Assembly (NCBI RefSeq): GCF_029227915.1
Contig: NC_079876.1
Span: 15,128,001-15,192,000 of the forward strand
Source of the DNA: Hydractinia symbiolongicarpus
Taxonomy: Eukaryota > Cnidaria > Hydrozoa > Anthoathecata > Hydractiniidae
Length of the DNA stretch: 64,000 nucleotides
Reading direction: 5' to 3'
The translations under genes and the position numbers were made by a program. Positions 22,401 to 34,814 of the stretch are shown here, piece after piece. Under the pieces are notes generated by a model that saw only the letters and a list, made by a program, of their open reading frames with translations, was not told the origin of the DNA and made no database searches. Positions within the stretch are counted from its first letter, which is position 1. Each line of letters begins with the position of its first letter.

Positions 22401-25400
22401 TCCCGGTGGCACTGGTATTTTAATGAAATCAAAATTTTGTTCTAAAAATAAATCATAAACCATAACAACGGATTGCGTCCTCAGGTAAAAGAATTACCTA
22501 AAATGTTTTTTTCTTTCAAAACGGTGTGATTCTTTGTTTTTTTAATTTTCTAACACACTGCATGACTGCAGTACTGTTCGAATAAGTTGAACCTGTGATA
22601 ACTCAAAACTGCTATAAACTTCAAAGTCAAATTCAAGATGAAAAATGTCCACAAGATCTGTAAAAATTTTTGACTCTCCGTTAGCAAAGTTTAAATATTT
22701 TTAAACGAATTTTAAGTTATACGTGTAACCTTTTGCTACATTTTTCAATAAAGTTGAATTCGTTTCTAACCTTGATCTTGGATCTGGGTACAAAACAAGG
22801 AGATAAAACGAACATTGTTACCTCTCTCAGCCTCGGAGTAAACCACTTTTGAAATCCCGACAAATTTAGCGTCTTGCAGAAATGGCAACAAGCGAAGTTT
22901 TGATTCCAGCTCAAAAGCGTCAAAAATACCTTGAAGCGACAGATCTTTAATGACGCCGTGAATAAAATTTTTGCTTAGGTCAGACGGCATGACGCGCCCT
23001 GACGGATTGATGATATGAATAACTTTGTCATTTCTTTGACTACCAATTCCAATCCTCGAAGGATGAAGCTCTAAAAAAATAGATTTATTTACATGTTATC
23101 TTTAACTTTGTCATATGGTATGACAGTTTTTAAGGAGTTTCGGTCATCATTACTAAAATATTGCGAGATGGCATAGGGATTATCTACCTGATAAACAACA
23201 TTTACTAAAAAAACAGAGAGAATATGTAATGGTAATTATAATGTCGCTTCAAAATTAAAGCACAGAGCTCTGTGTAGTACAGTGTCTTTTGAAGAGAAAT
23301 GAGGATTTTCAATTTTTAGGATATTAAAGGACTTTGAAAAGGCGTGGGAACATTAACTTTCTTGAAAAGGTAAATAACTTAAGGTGCCTAATTTATAATT
23401 TATTTAAATGTACTTTGCACAACAGCAAAGTAACTTAAGGTGCCTATTACACCAGCGAAATAACCAAGGTACCCACCAGCGAAATTAATGTAGTTGCACA
23501 ACAGCAAAGTAACTTAAGGTACCTATTACATCAGCGAAATAACAAAGTTACCTATCACAGCAGCAAAATTAATAAATGTACCTACATACCATCAAAAACT
23601 TAATATACCTATTACACCAGCGAAATAACCAAGGTACCTATCACACTAGCAAAATTAATACGTATAGCTACATACCAGCAAAATAACTTAAAGTAACAAT
23701 AACACCAGCAAAATAACTTAGGTACCTATCACACCAGCAAAATCTTCTCGTTTTGACAACTGAGCGATTCCAAGCAATGGCTTGAATTGGATTAAAGAGT
23801 TCTGCAATAATTTTTCACCAGATGAGCTTGCAATTTGTAGCATAACAAATCCTGATCCATGTCTCGATATGCGGCCTGAACACAAACAGAAGTCCGAAAA
23901 AACATTTAGTTGAGCGATGCTACCAATGAAATATAATAACAAATAAAAACAAGCAAATAAATGCACAATAACAAATCAAACACACAACAAACAAGTAAGC
24001 AAACGAAGACAAACAGGCAAACAAACATAACAAACAAAAGAACTTAAAAAATACCTTTCACTTTAATGTCTGTTCCTCTTACACTTATCAAAACCCCGCC
24101 AGTAACAAACAAATCAATTTTTCCATCCTCATATTGAATGGTCACAACAGGGTTTATCATTTTGATTTCTTGTGAAATACTCACGGAAGCAGAGGCACTG
24201 CCAACAAATGTAAAATTGTCTTTAGTAATAACACCCTTCAAAATCATTCCACTAGTTGCTGCCAGTTTGGAGTGAAAATATTGACAAAACTTGTCTGTAG
24301 AAAAGTGTGTTTCGCATAAAGTGGGACGGGACAGTTTGCCAGCAAAAGAAATCCCTAAAATAAGGAAGAAAAGTAATAGTAACAAAGGATGCAAAACCAA
24401 GTGTAACATTATTTTCTTTATCGTCTTCGCATGACTACATCTTTAATTTATATAGCTCTCCTGTCTCTGGTTGTTATTGAAGGTACTCACATAATGCTAA
24501 TAAACGCACTACACAAGCATAGCATTGATAATTAAATAGAGTCCGAGAATATGACCTAATTGCAGCCCATAAAAAAAGAAAATGGGAGTTACCTCTTGTG
24601 TAGTAGAAGTGTTTCGATAACTTTCAACCTGTATTTTTCTGATTTTGGGCAGCCAAAATCTATTATAATTCTAGGTGTGTTTTATTTTTCGCCCAAGAAC
24701 ATTTTTTATGTTTTTTGGCGGTTTATAGATTTCCAAGCAGCCAGTAGGACATTTCTGAAGGCACAGACCAAAAAGTATCGTTTTTTTATTGCAAGAGGCC
24801 AAGAACGAGGTGTACTGATGTTTAAAATCCTCTGACTGCCTGTCTGCCTGCCTGTCCTTGAGCTTAAGTATACCAAGGTTCTTATTTAAAACAAGGGTTC
24901 TGGCATTAAAACTGTGAACTGCATTATAATTGCAAGTATCACGACTTGTTTCGATGCAGGATTTTTTCCTATTTTCCATTTGAAAAATTCACTTCTGCTT
25001 ACAGATATATGCAAAAAGTATAAAAGCAAAGAATATCATGTACCTGTTTGTTTGGCAGCTTCTTTGATTAATTCATTGTCAAACATTGATAACGTTCTGT
25101 TAGTTGAACTTAGTACTATCACTAAAAATACGAAATGAATCAGTCATTAATAAAACTAAAATAAGACTTACATCTGGATATTACACAATAATATGTGCTT
25201 TTATAGGAGTAGTCTCAAAAAAGAGAACAACTTATTACTCAAGACGCAGGTTGATTATACTCGACATCTGGTACTTGTGCCTATTTTATAAATAGTCTGT
25301 AGTATGAAGAAGTTATATCGAACTTTTTTTATATTCACTCCCCCCACCCCCTTAATAAACGTCTGGACTCTCCTCCACGAATCGCAAAAAAAATTTCCTT

Positions 25401-28400
25401 AATTCATACTATATCAGAAACACTGGAAAAATTATTAAGTATTATTCCCAAAAATGAAATTTTTTGATCTTGATTTGAATCTTCCTAACTTCTCCTGCTC
25501 GGCAAGAAAGTTGCTAGACCTTCTAGACTCAAAAAAAAAACCTTGATTGAAGTCAATGATAAGGTAGAAATAAAGTTTTGCGAATGTGTTAAATGTAACA
25601 AAGACTGCTTGATGTCACTTTAGCAAATGTTTATTTGGCTGCCTATCAAAACACACCTGCTTCATCCAATATCAACCAGGGGTGTACAAGCAAATTCTTG
25701 CCATAAACATACTGCAGCAGATTCTCTAATGCAAAATTTTTCGATTTCATTGCTAGCGTCATCTTTTTTGTGTTTCCATTATCTCCACTTGATATTATAC
25801 CATCAACTTCAACAATGGATTTGGTTGTACTATACACGCGACCATTTAATCTAGGATTTAAAAGAAGTGTTGATTAACATTGCATTGAAAATTTTAAATC
25901 ACAATATGTATCTGGTGCAATAACGGGCAATTACTAATTCATGACAAAAATTATTAACAGCACCTCAAAAATCATCAATAAAAAATTCTAAATTCAAAAA
26001 CCAACAAACACCGTTAACAGCTAAAAACAATTAGTAAAGATGCTGGAAATGTATTTTACACGTTGAAGATGGTATACACATATGTACTTAGGGAGAATAT
26101 TGGTTTTGATACAGTTATTAAAAGAGAAAGTTTTAGGAAATTTATAGCAAAATTTTATTTCTTGACTATTTAGTATTGAACAACCAAATGTAATCATTAT
26201 ACTGGTTTTACACGGGGGAGAATAATTTTGGACGGTTGAGCAGGACACCTAATTGAAAATTTACATTTAAGTAGTTCTACAGAGGATAAATTAATGACAC
26301 AGTACCTGATTGCTTTTTCACCACCAAGTCGAGTACTAATCGACAATGACATAAGCGAAACTTTGCCAATAGATGGAAATGCTTTCATCAACTCTGGAGA
26401 CAACAATTCAGTATTGAATTTTTTGGATATATTTTGTAATGTCGAAAGATGAAGTTGTCCAACTATAGAACATTCAGAAGAAACTTGAACAAGCTTTACT
26501 GGCATCTCCTCTTCAAAAACTCTCTGTCGTCCTTCACCTGAGAAAACTAACTAAAAACAAAAAACAAAACATATTAGGTACAACAACACCTTAAAAAGCT
26601 TCTTTTCATCGTATAATAACGATAGATTAGACAAAGGAAATTTAATTGGCTTTTCAAAGGGCAGCAAGAATATGGGGGATTCGGTCATTCAGAAAAATAA
26701 AGAAAAATAAAAAAAGCACACAGATTTTTTTCTGCCAGTGCGATCTGAAAAATATGGTCAGTTGGGCCTGTAGAACAACTAATTACCTTCACAAAATAAA
26801 CAACATTAATTTTACTTAGAATGTATTAGAATTGATTAATAATTTAGTTGACAATAAATAAATAACCCTTCCTGCACGTCACATCTATGTGCCACAGCTT
26901 AATTTTAGGAGAACTATAAAAACAATAACATATTTGAAGAGATTTTGCTAAAATTTTAGGAATAAATGAGCACTTGCTGAAAATTAAGCCTTTCTTTGTT
27001 TTATTGTCATAGAGGCCGTCCATTTCAAATTGCAGTAAATATGTAAATATAATTCATCAGTTCTGTCGAAAAATTAAAAAAACAATTACTATTTGAGTCC
27101 AAATTGTAGTTTATTTAAGAAAATTTCAGGAGGGCCTCAATATTTTTAGGTTATTTAGGAGATTTTAGAATTTCTTTAGGTTATCAATGTGTGGCCACCC
27201 TTCTTTTCACGCAAAACGCTACATTCTATGTTTAAAATTACGCTTAATTTTAACCAAATCCTTTTAATTTAACATGTAATTATTTGACATACTCTACTAC
27301 ATACATTATCATAGTCAAATTTTCCATCTGTGTCTTTATCTACAGCGATTGTAACGCCCATGTATTTATTAAGTACCAGAAGATTTGGAACCAATGTTTT
27401 TGCTTTACTTGTGTTCAGGTTGATTTGCATTCCCGCATCAGTCACTTTGATACTATCAATGCTGAACTTTGTCGACGAACCGTTAAATGGATTACACTTT
27501 CCTTTCCCCTAAAATATTCAAAAAACAAGTTCGGAATAACTGGTGAACATAAGGAAGGCTAGATACCTAAAATGGATGAAAAAATTTAAAAGTTTGTGTT
27601 GTTTATACAATATATTTTTTTTATCAATTTATATAAAATTGAATAAATTATTTTGCTAAATGGTAAAATGGTACTGCAAGAGTGACACACACACAATGAG
27701 GTATAAAAGGAAGGGCGAACCCGTGGATTTTTCCAAAAATTAAGTTTTATAAATTACTATAAAAGCCATGTGACATCTCTATATTAATAGCTGTATTTTG
27801 TTTAAAAATGCAATAAACTAGTATATTATAAATACCTCTAGTGACGTCAATATAAATCTTTTTATATCATCCAACTCTGCCTCTGTGTATTGGGGTAGTA
27901 TGAATTTTACACTCTTTTCTTGTATGCTTGAGAACACAACAATTTTTCCAATGTTCGACTTAAACTTAACCGTTGATGAAGGTATAGCAACTTTTGATTG
28001 TGTTTCAGGATACTCAGTAGTTAGACTGCTAATATCATGTAAAGAAAAACTATTACTGCCATCCAATGTGTCAAAGAAAGTCTTGTTTGCTGTTAGAGAT
28101 GTCAGTGAATTCAAAGATGGTGCATTAGTAGTGGTTGAATTTGTAACATTTAAAAGCAGTGTATTATTCTTAGAAAGTGTTGCCGTGCCATTAGTTGATA
28201 ACACGCTGGACAATGAACTGGATGCATTTGTAGCTGCCTTGTTTTGAGATAATAACGGTGTGGTGAAGGTATTGTACTGTGCTGTTAAAGTCTTGTTGGG
28301 CAAAACAGACGTAACGTTTTTCAATGTTGATGTTGTTGTTATATTATGTGATTCTTTATTTGTGTCAGAAGCTGGCATCAGATGTGATGATGTATTCAGT

Positions 28401-30284
28401 GGAGTAGGGCTTAGTGTATCTAACATAAATGAATCATCAAAATCTGGTATTGTTATTGTTTCATTATCAGTGGAGTTTCCCGCACTAATGCTATTTAAAA
28501 TGTCTTTCAATTCATCCCGTCTGTGTCGCCTTTTATGTTTATGCTTATGCAATTTCCTCCGAGTTATACCACTGCGTTTCAAGTTTTGCATATAATACAC
28601 AAGTTTACTTTTTCTAGCACTATTTGTTTTGGATTTTGCGAATGAAGAAACTACTTTTGGTTTAGCGACTACAGTATGCAACTCTGACTTGACATGCAGT
28701 GGTTTCCAATAATGATATTTCTCTTTGCTGGATATTACGTTATTTCTGTGATAAGTAGTATCAACCTTTGTAATATTTGGTGATTGTAAAGGTCTTACAA
28801 CTGTTGTTTTCTTGCTTGCTCTTGTAGCGTTTAATTTTTTTAAAAAGCCTAACACATCTGGTACATTAAAAATAATATTCAAACCTGTTAAAAAGCGTGC
28901 TTTGCATTCAGCACAAGAAAAAGCATCACTTGTTTCTCTAGCTCTTTTTATGTTTATGACAGAAAATCTGTCTGAAGCTACTGCTAAAGCATACTCCTTT
29001 ATATATCTCATAAACGTAAACGAAGGCACTTCAGATACACTTGCTAACTTTAAAATTTCAATATCTAATTTCCCAGGGATGTTAAATTTACCAAAAATTG
29101 CCACGCTTGGCTGCAATTGCATTTGGTACTTCTGCACTACAACAAACACTTCATGTGCATTGCCAAACGCAAGCGAGCCAGAGTGACGTCCTGTTAGTTC
29201 CAACTCAAACATAATATTAGGCTCAATATACCCAACTAAACTTGCATCAGTAAAAGCAATTTTCTTTAATGTTAATTCAGATTTTGTCTTCAAAGATAGC
29301 GTACTGGTCAAATCATCAGTTTTTAAATTAAAATCTTCCAATAAATGTTTTAGTTGTATTGTTTGGGATTTAGTAGTTTTTAACTCGTAAATGGTTAAAC
29401 CCTTTGGTTTTCTCATCTCAATAATAACCCCTTCATATGTTGGAATTTTGGAGAAACCATTTAAGTTGTCACTAATAAAAATTCCATTGATTTCGAGGTC
29501 CACAGACCTCAATGTTTTTAAATGCAACTCCCATGTTGTTCTAAGTAAAACAACCTTTAAAGGCAAATAAGTTTGATCGATAACTCGAATATGTTTACCA
29601 GTTGAATTTATGTTAACCTCCACCCTTCCTTGCTCTGGATCACACCCTCCTCCACTCTTTTCAAAACTGAATTTGATACTTATTAATGATTGTTCCACAT
29701 TGATAAATCCACCCGAAAGTCTTGTTAAATCAAATGTTGGAAATAAATGCTCAGCCACTTTTAAAATTGGACATGGTAGAGTCAAAGCTGTCAAATTATA
29801 GACACAGTTAGTTTTATCAAGTTGCAATAAACAATGTGAGATCTTGCGTTGGCCAGGAGATGCATTTGCTACCTCTTTTAATGATTCTATAATGACAAGT
29901 TTCGTGGTTAAAAAACGTACAAGAACAATTAAAAATTTGAATGATAAAAGGCCTAGTATAAAAAATCTATCAAAGTATTGAAAATGAAGATACTTCCAAG
30001 TTGCAAACTGACCATTCTTAACTTCTAATAAATTGATAATTTATTATCACAAGAATAGCTAACCTGGCACTTCATCATTCAGAACAAGCTTTGCAATTTG
30101 AAAAGGTAAATTATACGGGAATGAAAATACCTAAATTTAATATCGCTACATCTTTTTGGGCTGCTATTTTCTCATCGCCTGCATAAATGTTTTTCCATGA
30201 TAATATGCAAATTATTACAAACAATGGGTGTACCATCGTCGTGGCATCTCTTTCTTCTAACAATTGTAGAATTGACAAGGATGC
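16445..30284 (-). CDS. giant multi-exon gene for a predicted secreted protein of unknown family
   Basis: Exons were assembled from ORFs, GT-AG sites and phase: 30284-30131 (ATG 30237), [30130-30064 uncertain], 29886-27836, 27508-27305, 26550-26306, 25850-25657, 25121-25044, 24354-24055, 23875-23735, 23070-22771 (or -22822), 22441-22248, 21824-21591, 21360-21072, 20979-20810, 20071-20026, 19386-19071, 18917-18474, 17967-17803, 17582-17514, 17401-17151, 16858-16445 (stop). All junctions are phase-consistent except 20026/19386 (a missing short exon?) and the first one or two. The product is ~2,050 residues. It begins with a signal peptide (MVHPLFVIICIL). A beta-rich region follows, then RHRR|D (furin-like, ~28520), a Thr/Ser/Asn-rich mucin-like segment with about 12 N-glycosylation sequons and further beta-rich exons, one with a DKDTDGKFD calcium-loop-like stretch. 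Helical/coiled-coil exons come next (21.4-17.2 kb). A Thr-rich tail with SDATQPA repeats completes it. I recognise no family. Confidence 0.75.
17640..17782. repeat. intronic minisatellite, ~33 bp unit, about 5 copies
   Basis: Five units share TTGTCACGCAGCAAGCAAAATCT-type sequence with a period of ~32-36 bases, the last being truncated. It lies in the intron directly downstream of the exon 17967-17803 of the giant gene and is not part of the coding sequence, although an ORF reads into it. Confidence 0.85.
19490..19845. repeat. degenerate repeat with CCGCCCGGGCGCTTATT / GGCGGTTATA words
   Basis: Within an intron of the giant gene, words such as AACCGCCCGGGCGCTTATT, GGCGGTTATAAGAGGGG, CCTCCCGGGCAC, GACCGCCTGGGCACC and GGTGGTTATTGGAGGGG recur at about 60-100 base spacing, partly inverted. 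It looks like a degraded interspersed element. The very start of the window (TTTCGGGCGAATACTTGAA) may be a remnant of the same family. Confidence 0.5.
23385..23745. repeat. intronic minisatellite of CACCAGCAAAATAACTTAGGTACCTAT-type units
   Basis: About eight degenerate units of roughly 38-45 bases containing CCAGCAAAAT, AAGGTACCTAT and AATTAATAC words. The repeat runs up to, and just touches, the donor end of the exon 23875-23735 of the giant gene, so the exon's 3' splice-donor region is embedded in repeat sequence. Confidence 0.7.
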
Positions 30285-30753
30285 CTGTAATGAAAAAGAA
30301 ATACTGTATTGAAAGTGTGCTACATTGTAAAAAGTTCATTGAAAAAAAAAACATTGAAACTTTGAGCAAAGTAATTTTTGCTACAAAAGTATGCTAAAAA
30401 AGCGCAATTCAAATTAATGAATGAGAAACCATAGGTCCTACAACAATATAATCAACAAACAAAACAAACAAAAAACTTTTGTACCTTGGACATATAAAAA
30501 TCAGTTTCACATGAAATTATACAGAATGTGAGAGTATTTTGAAAGGTGTAGTAAATATCCCACTGAGAGAGTTAAGCAATTTCTACTTATCACAGTTAAA
30601 AATCAATCATCCATCAGTTAAAAGCAGTAAATATAAAAAATATATTAAATATAATATAAAAGAGGTAATAATATAAAAACATTGGGCAAAAGATGCAAAC
30701 AAAATTGCAGAATAATTTTGTTATTTTCAGTATAAATCATACTAGGAAAATAC

Positions 30754-31045
30754 CTGTATACTTTCTCTTTAAACTCAATCTTTGAGGCATATTTTCTTGA
30801 GCACTGCAGTAAAGAAAGAAAAAAAGTTTTATTATATTATGTTCATTATTTTAAGTATCCTATACATATATAATACACAATTTTTCAAATTTTAGTCATC
30901 AACAATGCAACTGATTAAAAATGAAAAAAAAAAGATATAAGTAACTAAAAACTGAAATAATAGTTGAATGCTTTTTTAAATTTCTGTTTAGTAACATACC
31001 TGTTACAGAAAATGTTTTTTTTCCTCTTAAGGACATGTCTGTATG
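30754..31045 (-). other. candidate 5' untranslated exons of the giant gene
   Basis: Two small segments on the minus strand are bounded by good splice signals: 31045-31000 (CTCTTTCCAG acceptor, GTATGT donor) and 30803-30754 (TTTACTGCAG acceptor, GTATTT donor). Neither reads in frame into the signal-peptide exon. They are therefore best seen as 5' UTR exons, or as alternative first exons, upstream of 30284. Both contain upstream ATG codons. Evidence is splice motifs only. Confidence 0.4.
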
Positions 31046-33428
31046 CTGGAAAGAGTTACAAATACACAATGTTCTTTTGATTTCCAACAATTTTGACAAT
31101 GTTCTAGTTCCAATTTTTTACTTTTACTGCAACTTTCTTTGGAAAAACTTAATTTTAGTTACATAATTGGGAATGTTTTTTTATAGTTAATCTGAGTGGG
31201 GATGTACTAAGTCTAATTGAGGACGTGAAGATCTACATAAAATCATTTGGAAACTATCAGTTTTGTTACATTCAAATGTTATAATAGAAATTACTATTTG
31301 AGAAATACATTTAAATTCAAAAACCTTAAAGTTTCTCAAGTGGATTGCCATCTTCTTATTTGAATTCTTAGACGTCAAATTGCATATGTATCCTCAACTA
31401 AATATTTCCTCACGTTTGAAGTTTTACTTTTAGACAGCAAGAAACAAGTATACATAGTAATGATAAAAATAACAACTAAAAAGTTAAATTAAAATCTATA
31501 TTCTAGACAGAAACGTTGTTAAAAATGTTCTCACAAGCAGCAGATAATTCTAACACTACAGAACGATGATTAATATTCACCATTTTGCAAATGGAGAATA
31601 ACTGTTTTTCTAGATTTTATGAGAATTAAATTTTGTAAATAAAAATTGCTTAAGCCTTTCACGAGAACTAAACCTTAAAAATGGCCTAATAAATTCTGGA
31701 TCAATTTTCGTCGCTTTTCAAGAGTTCAACTCGTATCCAAGTTGAATTAACTTGTATCCGAGTTGAACTCTTGCTTCTTTTAAAGATAGCTGTGATGGAA
31801 TAACGATGAGAAACTGGGTAAAAATGTGCGAACTCATAAACATTTTGAATAACCGCTTAAAAAAGGTAAAAAAACTTCATTGCAGCCTGTTTGTTCACTG
31901 GCAAGATACACCTCTTCACAGTTTCAGGTCTGTTAAAAAAAAGAATAAAAAAATATAGACTTTCACTTTTATAATCACTCCTCATTTACTGAAAAAAAAA
32001 TTAATTTTGTAGTACAACTTAGTATTAACTCTACCTATAAATCCTGTTGCAAAGATTTTTTGTTTCAAATTTCTCTTTTGTTTCAAATTTCTTAATTTCC
32101 AATGAGAGTGTTGCAACAAAGGAAAGATTTATAGATTATCGTTCCACTGAAATCTTCCATTATAAGATAAACAATTCCAATAATAAGGGCATGATGCATT
32201 CAAATCTCAAGCTTTCTCACAGGCACACACCCTCACAAACGCAAACTGATTAAGGTGTGGTGCTGATAACACATGCAAAATGCCCAATTTTATAACAGGT
32301 TGACGATGGAGCACAAAGCTAAAACAACTAACATGTTCTTTTTGGTGCACGTGCCAAAATCCTCCTGAAAAAGCCTAATATCTACCTCAATGTAATATTA
32401 AACAAGGCATTGAATAACTGTCCTTTAATAGAGAAATACGTAACAAAAAAGAAATATGTTGATTAACTGACTAGTACATAAAGTAGTTTTAAATGTGAAA
32501 AAACTGGACTTATAGAATGTAATATGATTTCCTCGTTAATGGTTCTTTTTTATCTCCATTGAAACAACGTGAGTAGCAACATGGTAAAAAATGGTACGTT
32601 TGATAAAGTAAAGAGTCAATTTTTATTGAATAGTTTAATTTATCTTACCAAAGTATAGGAAAAATAAAATATTAGAAAACAAAGGTCACAAAATTTTGTC
32701 AGATGAGGAATCTCCTCTTAGGGGAAAGGAAGAACATCAAGGATAACAGTAACTAATGCTGAAGAGGTCTTTCACTTCTTATTAAAGGTTTTTAGGCTAG
32801 TAAAAATGTTGAGCTCTTTAAAGTTAGCTTAAACTGCAGGGCAACAGAATTATTATGATATAAAAATTAATACTTAAAGCACAACTACAACAGCAATAAA
32901 AACAGAAAACAATTTTTACAAAACCATTCAATTTAGATTATTTCCTATCAAACATCAGTACATTCAAAAAAAATACCTGCAAAATTGAAGCAATTTTCAC
33001 CACGATGAGATGAAAATTTTTTATAACAACCTATTATATTTTTATTAAATCAATTTAAATAATTTATGCTACTAGCATTTTACCGCTAAACTGACTGTAC
33101 TTGTTTAGAAGTAAATTAAAACACTTGTATAAAAACCAAAGAGGGTAGTGAGAAAACTGCAATTTTGATATTCTTAATTGGATTGCTCATCTTGAATCGA
33201 GAAAGTATTGGTTCTATGACTATGCGTCTTTTTTATAAGAAACACGAAAATTGAGTTAAGCCTTATTGTTTCTTAATATTTTCATATTTTCAGCCTGTGT
33301 TTCTTAAAATCGGGTTTCTTATTAAACAACATCCGGGTGGAGAACTTAGTATAGGTATAATTTACACTGCACATCTTTATTTATTTATAGTTCAGGTTCC
33401 TTAGAAAAAATTAAAACAAATAAATAAA
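31046..33428. other. non-coding stretch between CCZ1 and the giant gene
   Basis: It is AT-rich with no convincing exon. It contains the 3' flank of CCZ1, including ATAAATAAATAAAG on the minus strand near 33375-33390, a likely polyadenylation signal. It presumably also contains the promoter of the giant gene. I see no repeat or RNA gene. Confidence 0.5.
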
Positions 33429-34814
33429 CTATTCCAAAAACAAAATATTGTTAAAACTAGATGTCATTAACTTTTGCACTTCGTCACTAATTTCAACTAG
33501 GCTTGCATTTTTCTGATTTAAAATCACGAAGAACTCACGACTGCCCGATCTTTTACCCACAACCCAACAGTCAGCTAATGTTTTTGTTATTATTTCACCA
33601 CCGTCTTTTGACTTGTCCAGATCTCTGTGTATGTCAACTAAAAGTCTCATAATATCTGGTGCCACGCTGACAATAGCACTTAAGCGTTTTGCATGGATGC
33701 TTGATTTTATTGCTAAGTTTGTTGAGTTGAAGTAAACAAAGCGATATTGCTGGTCTGATGATAACGATATCCGTTTGTTTGTTTGCTCAGTGATAATGCT
33801 AGACAAACTACCCAACTGTGGACCAACAAAATTATGCAATCTTGAACAAAACTCTGAATTCAGTGTCTGTAAGTCGACCATTAAACACAGTATTGAATTG
33901 TTTGCTTTGTAAACTAGTAAATGTAATTCTACCGTCTTGTTGTCAACATCAATAAAAACGCGTGGTGATCTTTTTGGCAGAGCATTTGAGGAGGTAACCA
34001 TGTCCATAGGAGCAGTTAGAAACCTTCCTGGATTTGGAAAGTTACCTTGTGATTGAGAGTTTCTAATGCCATTAATAGTATCACTGTCCGTCTGAACAAA
34101 CGCAGGGAATAAGCTCGTTGTTAAGTATTTGTATAAGATTTTCATGTTTTCACATTTTAATGTTGTCCATAACAACTGCTCATTATGCATAACACACAAA
34201 TGACGTATTGACATGAAAGTATTTTCAATCAGATTGCTAAAACACTGAACTTTTAAAAAGTCCGATTTCTCAAGTGGTAAATAGAGTATGCCTTGGTAAA
34301 CATCTAAAAGATCAAGTTGACCGAAATTTAAAGTTTGCAAGTAACGAGTGTAAAAAAATTCAAACCGCTCTTTAAGAGCTTGCAGTCCATATCTTTCAAA
34401 GATGTATTGAAAAACACCATTAAATAAGACAAACATGTCATAGGCTTGCTGTAGGACTGCTTCTCCAATAGATGGCTGAATGTCGTCAGCAAAGTACTCG
34501 GTTATTTTCTGGTCCTTTACGACCTTTTCGATATATGGTATGCTAAGTGTCATAACAATCCAGAAATTGCCTTCTGGATTGCAAAAAAACTGTTTTGTTT
34601 TCTGTGTAATTAAACATTCGCAGCAATGTGACGGGTTGAAAGTTTCACAAAATTGAGCAAGAGCCTGGCATATACCAACCGCATTGTTTTTTCGATCTAT
34701 GTTTTCTTCCTGAGGAATGTACAGCATAATCTTTTCCTCTTCTGATCCTTCGTGTTGTCCATAATCTGTGTTGTAAATAAAAAAATTTAACAAACTGCTC
34801 CGTGCATGTGTCAT
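33429..34814 (-). CDS. CCZ1: CCZ1, Rab7 GEF subunit (Mon1-Ccz1 complex)
   Basis: A single uninterrupted ORF of 461 residues (ATG at 34814) is recognisable along its whole length as Ccz1. The N-terminal longin-type start is LLNFFIYNTDYG followed by GICQALAQF. Mid-protein blocks are LQTLNFGQLDLLD and ILYKYLTTSLFP. GRFLTAP follows, and the C-terminus contains DCWVVGKRSGSREFFVILNQ and ends FNNILFLE. Animal CCZ1 is about 480 residues, so this copy is complete. Ccz1 pairs with Mon1 to form the guanine nucleotide exchange factor that activates Rab7 on late endosomes and autophagosomes. It is intronless here, unlike its intron-rich neighbours, and shows no frameshift, so it is probably functional. 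A polyadenylation-like AATAAA follows about 40-50 bases downstream. Confidence 0.95.
   Translation of the reverse strand: MTHARSSLLNFFIYNTDYGQHEGSEEEKIMLYIPQEENIDRKNNAVGICQALAQFCETFNPSHCCECLITQKTKQFFCNPEGNFWIVMTLSIPYIEKVVKDQKITEYFADDIQPSIGEAVLQQAYDMFVLFNGVFQYIFERYGLQALKERFEFFYTRYLQTLNFGQLDLLDVYQGILYLPLEKSDFLKVQCFSNLIENTFMSIRHLCVMHNEQLLWTTLKCENMKILYKYLTTSLFPAFVQTDSDTINGIRNSQSQGNFPNPGRFLTAPMDMVTSSNALPKRSPRVFIDVDNKTVELHLLVYKANNSILCLMVDLQTLNSEFCSRLHNFVGPQLGSLSSIITEQTNKRISLSSDQQYRFVYFNSTNLAIKSSIHAKRLSAIVSVAPDIMRLLVDIHRDLDKSKDGGEIITKTLADCWVVGKRSGSREFFVILNQKNASLVEISDEVQKLMTSSFNNILFLE

Noticed and set aside
24355-24409. Apparent signal peptide (MLHLVLHPLLLLLFFLIL) starting a new gene
   Set aside because: The Leu-rich stretch is the translated pyrimidine tract of a splice acceptor (CTTCCTTATTTTAG). 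The exon starts at 24354 and joins in phase to the exon 25121-25044, so it is internal to the giant gene.
27885-29186. Plus-strand ORFs of 110-124 codons
   Set aside because: Antisense of the large coding exon 29886-27836; the minus strand continues in phase with neighbouring exons.
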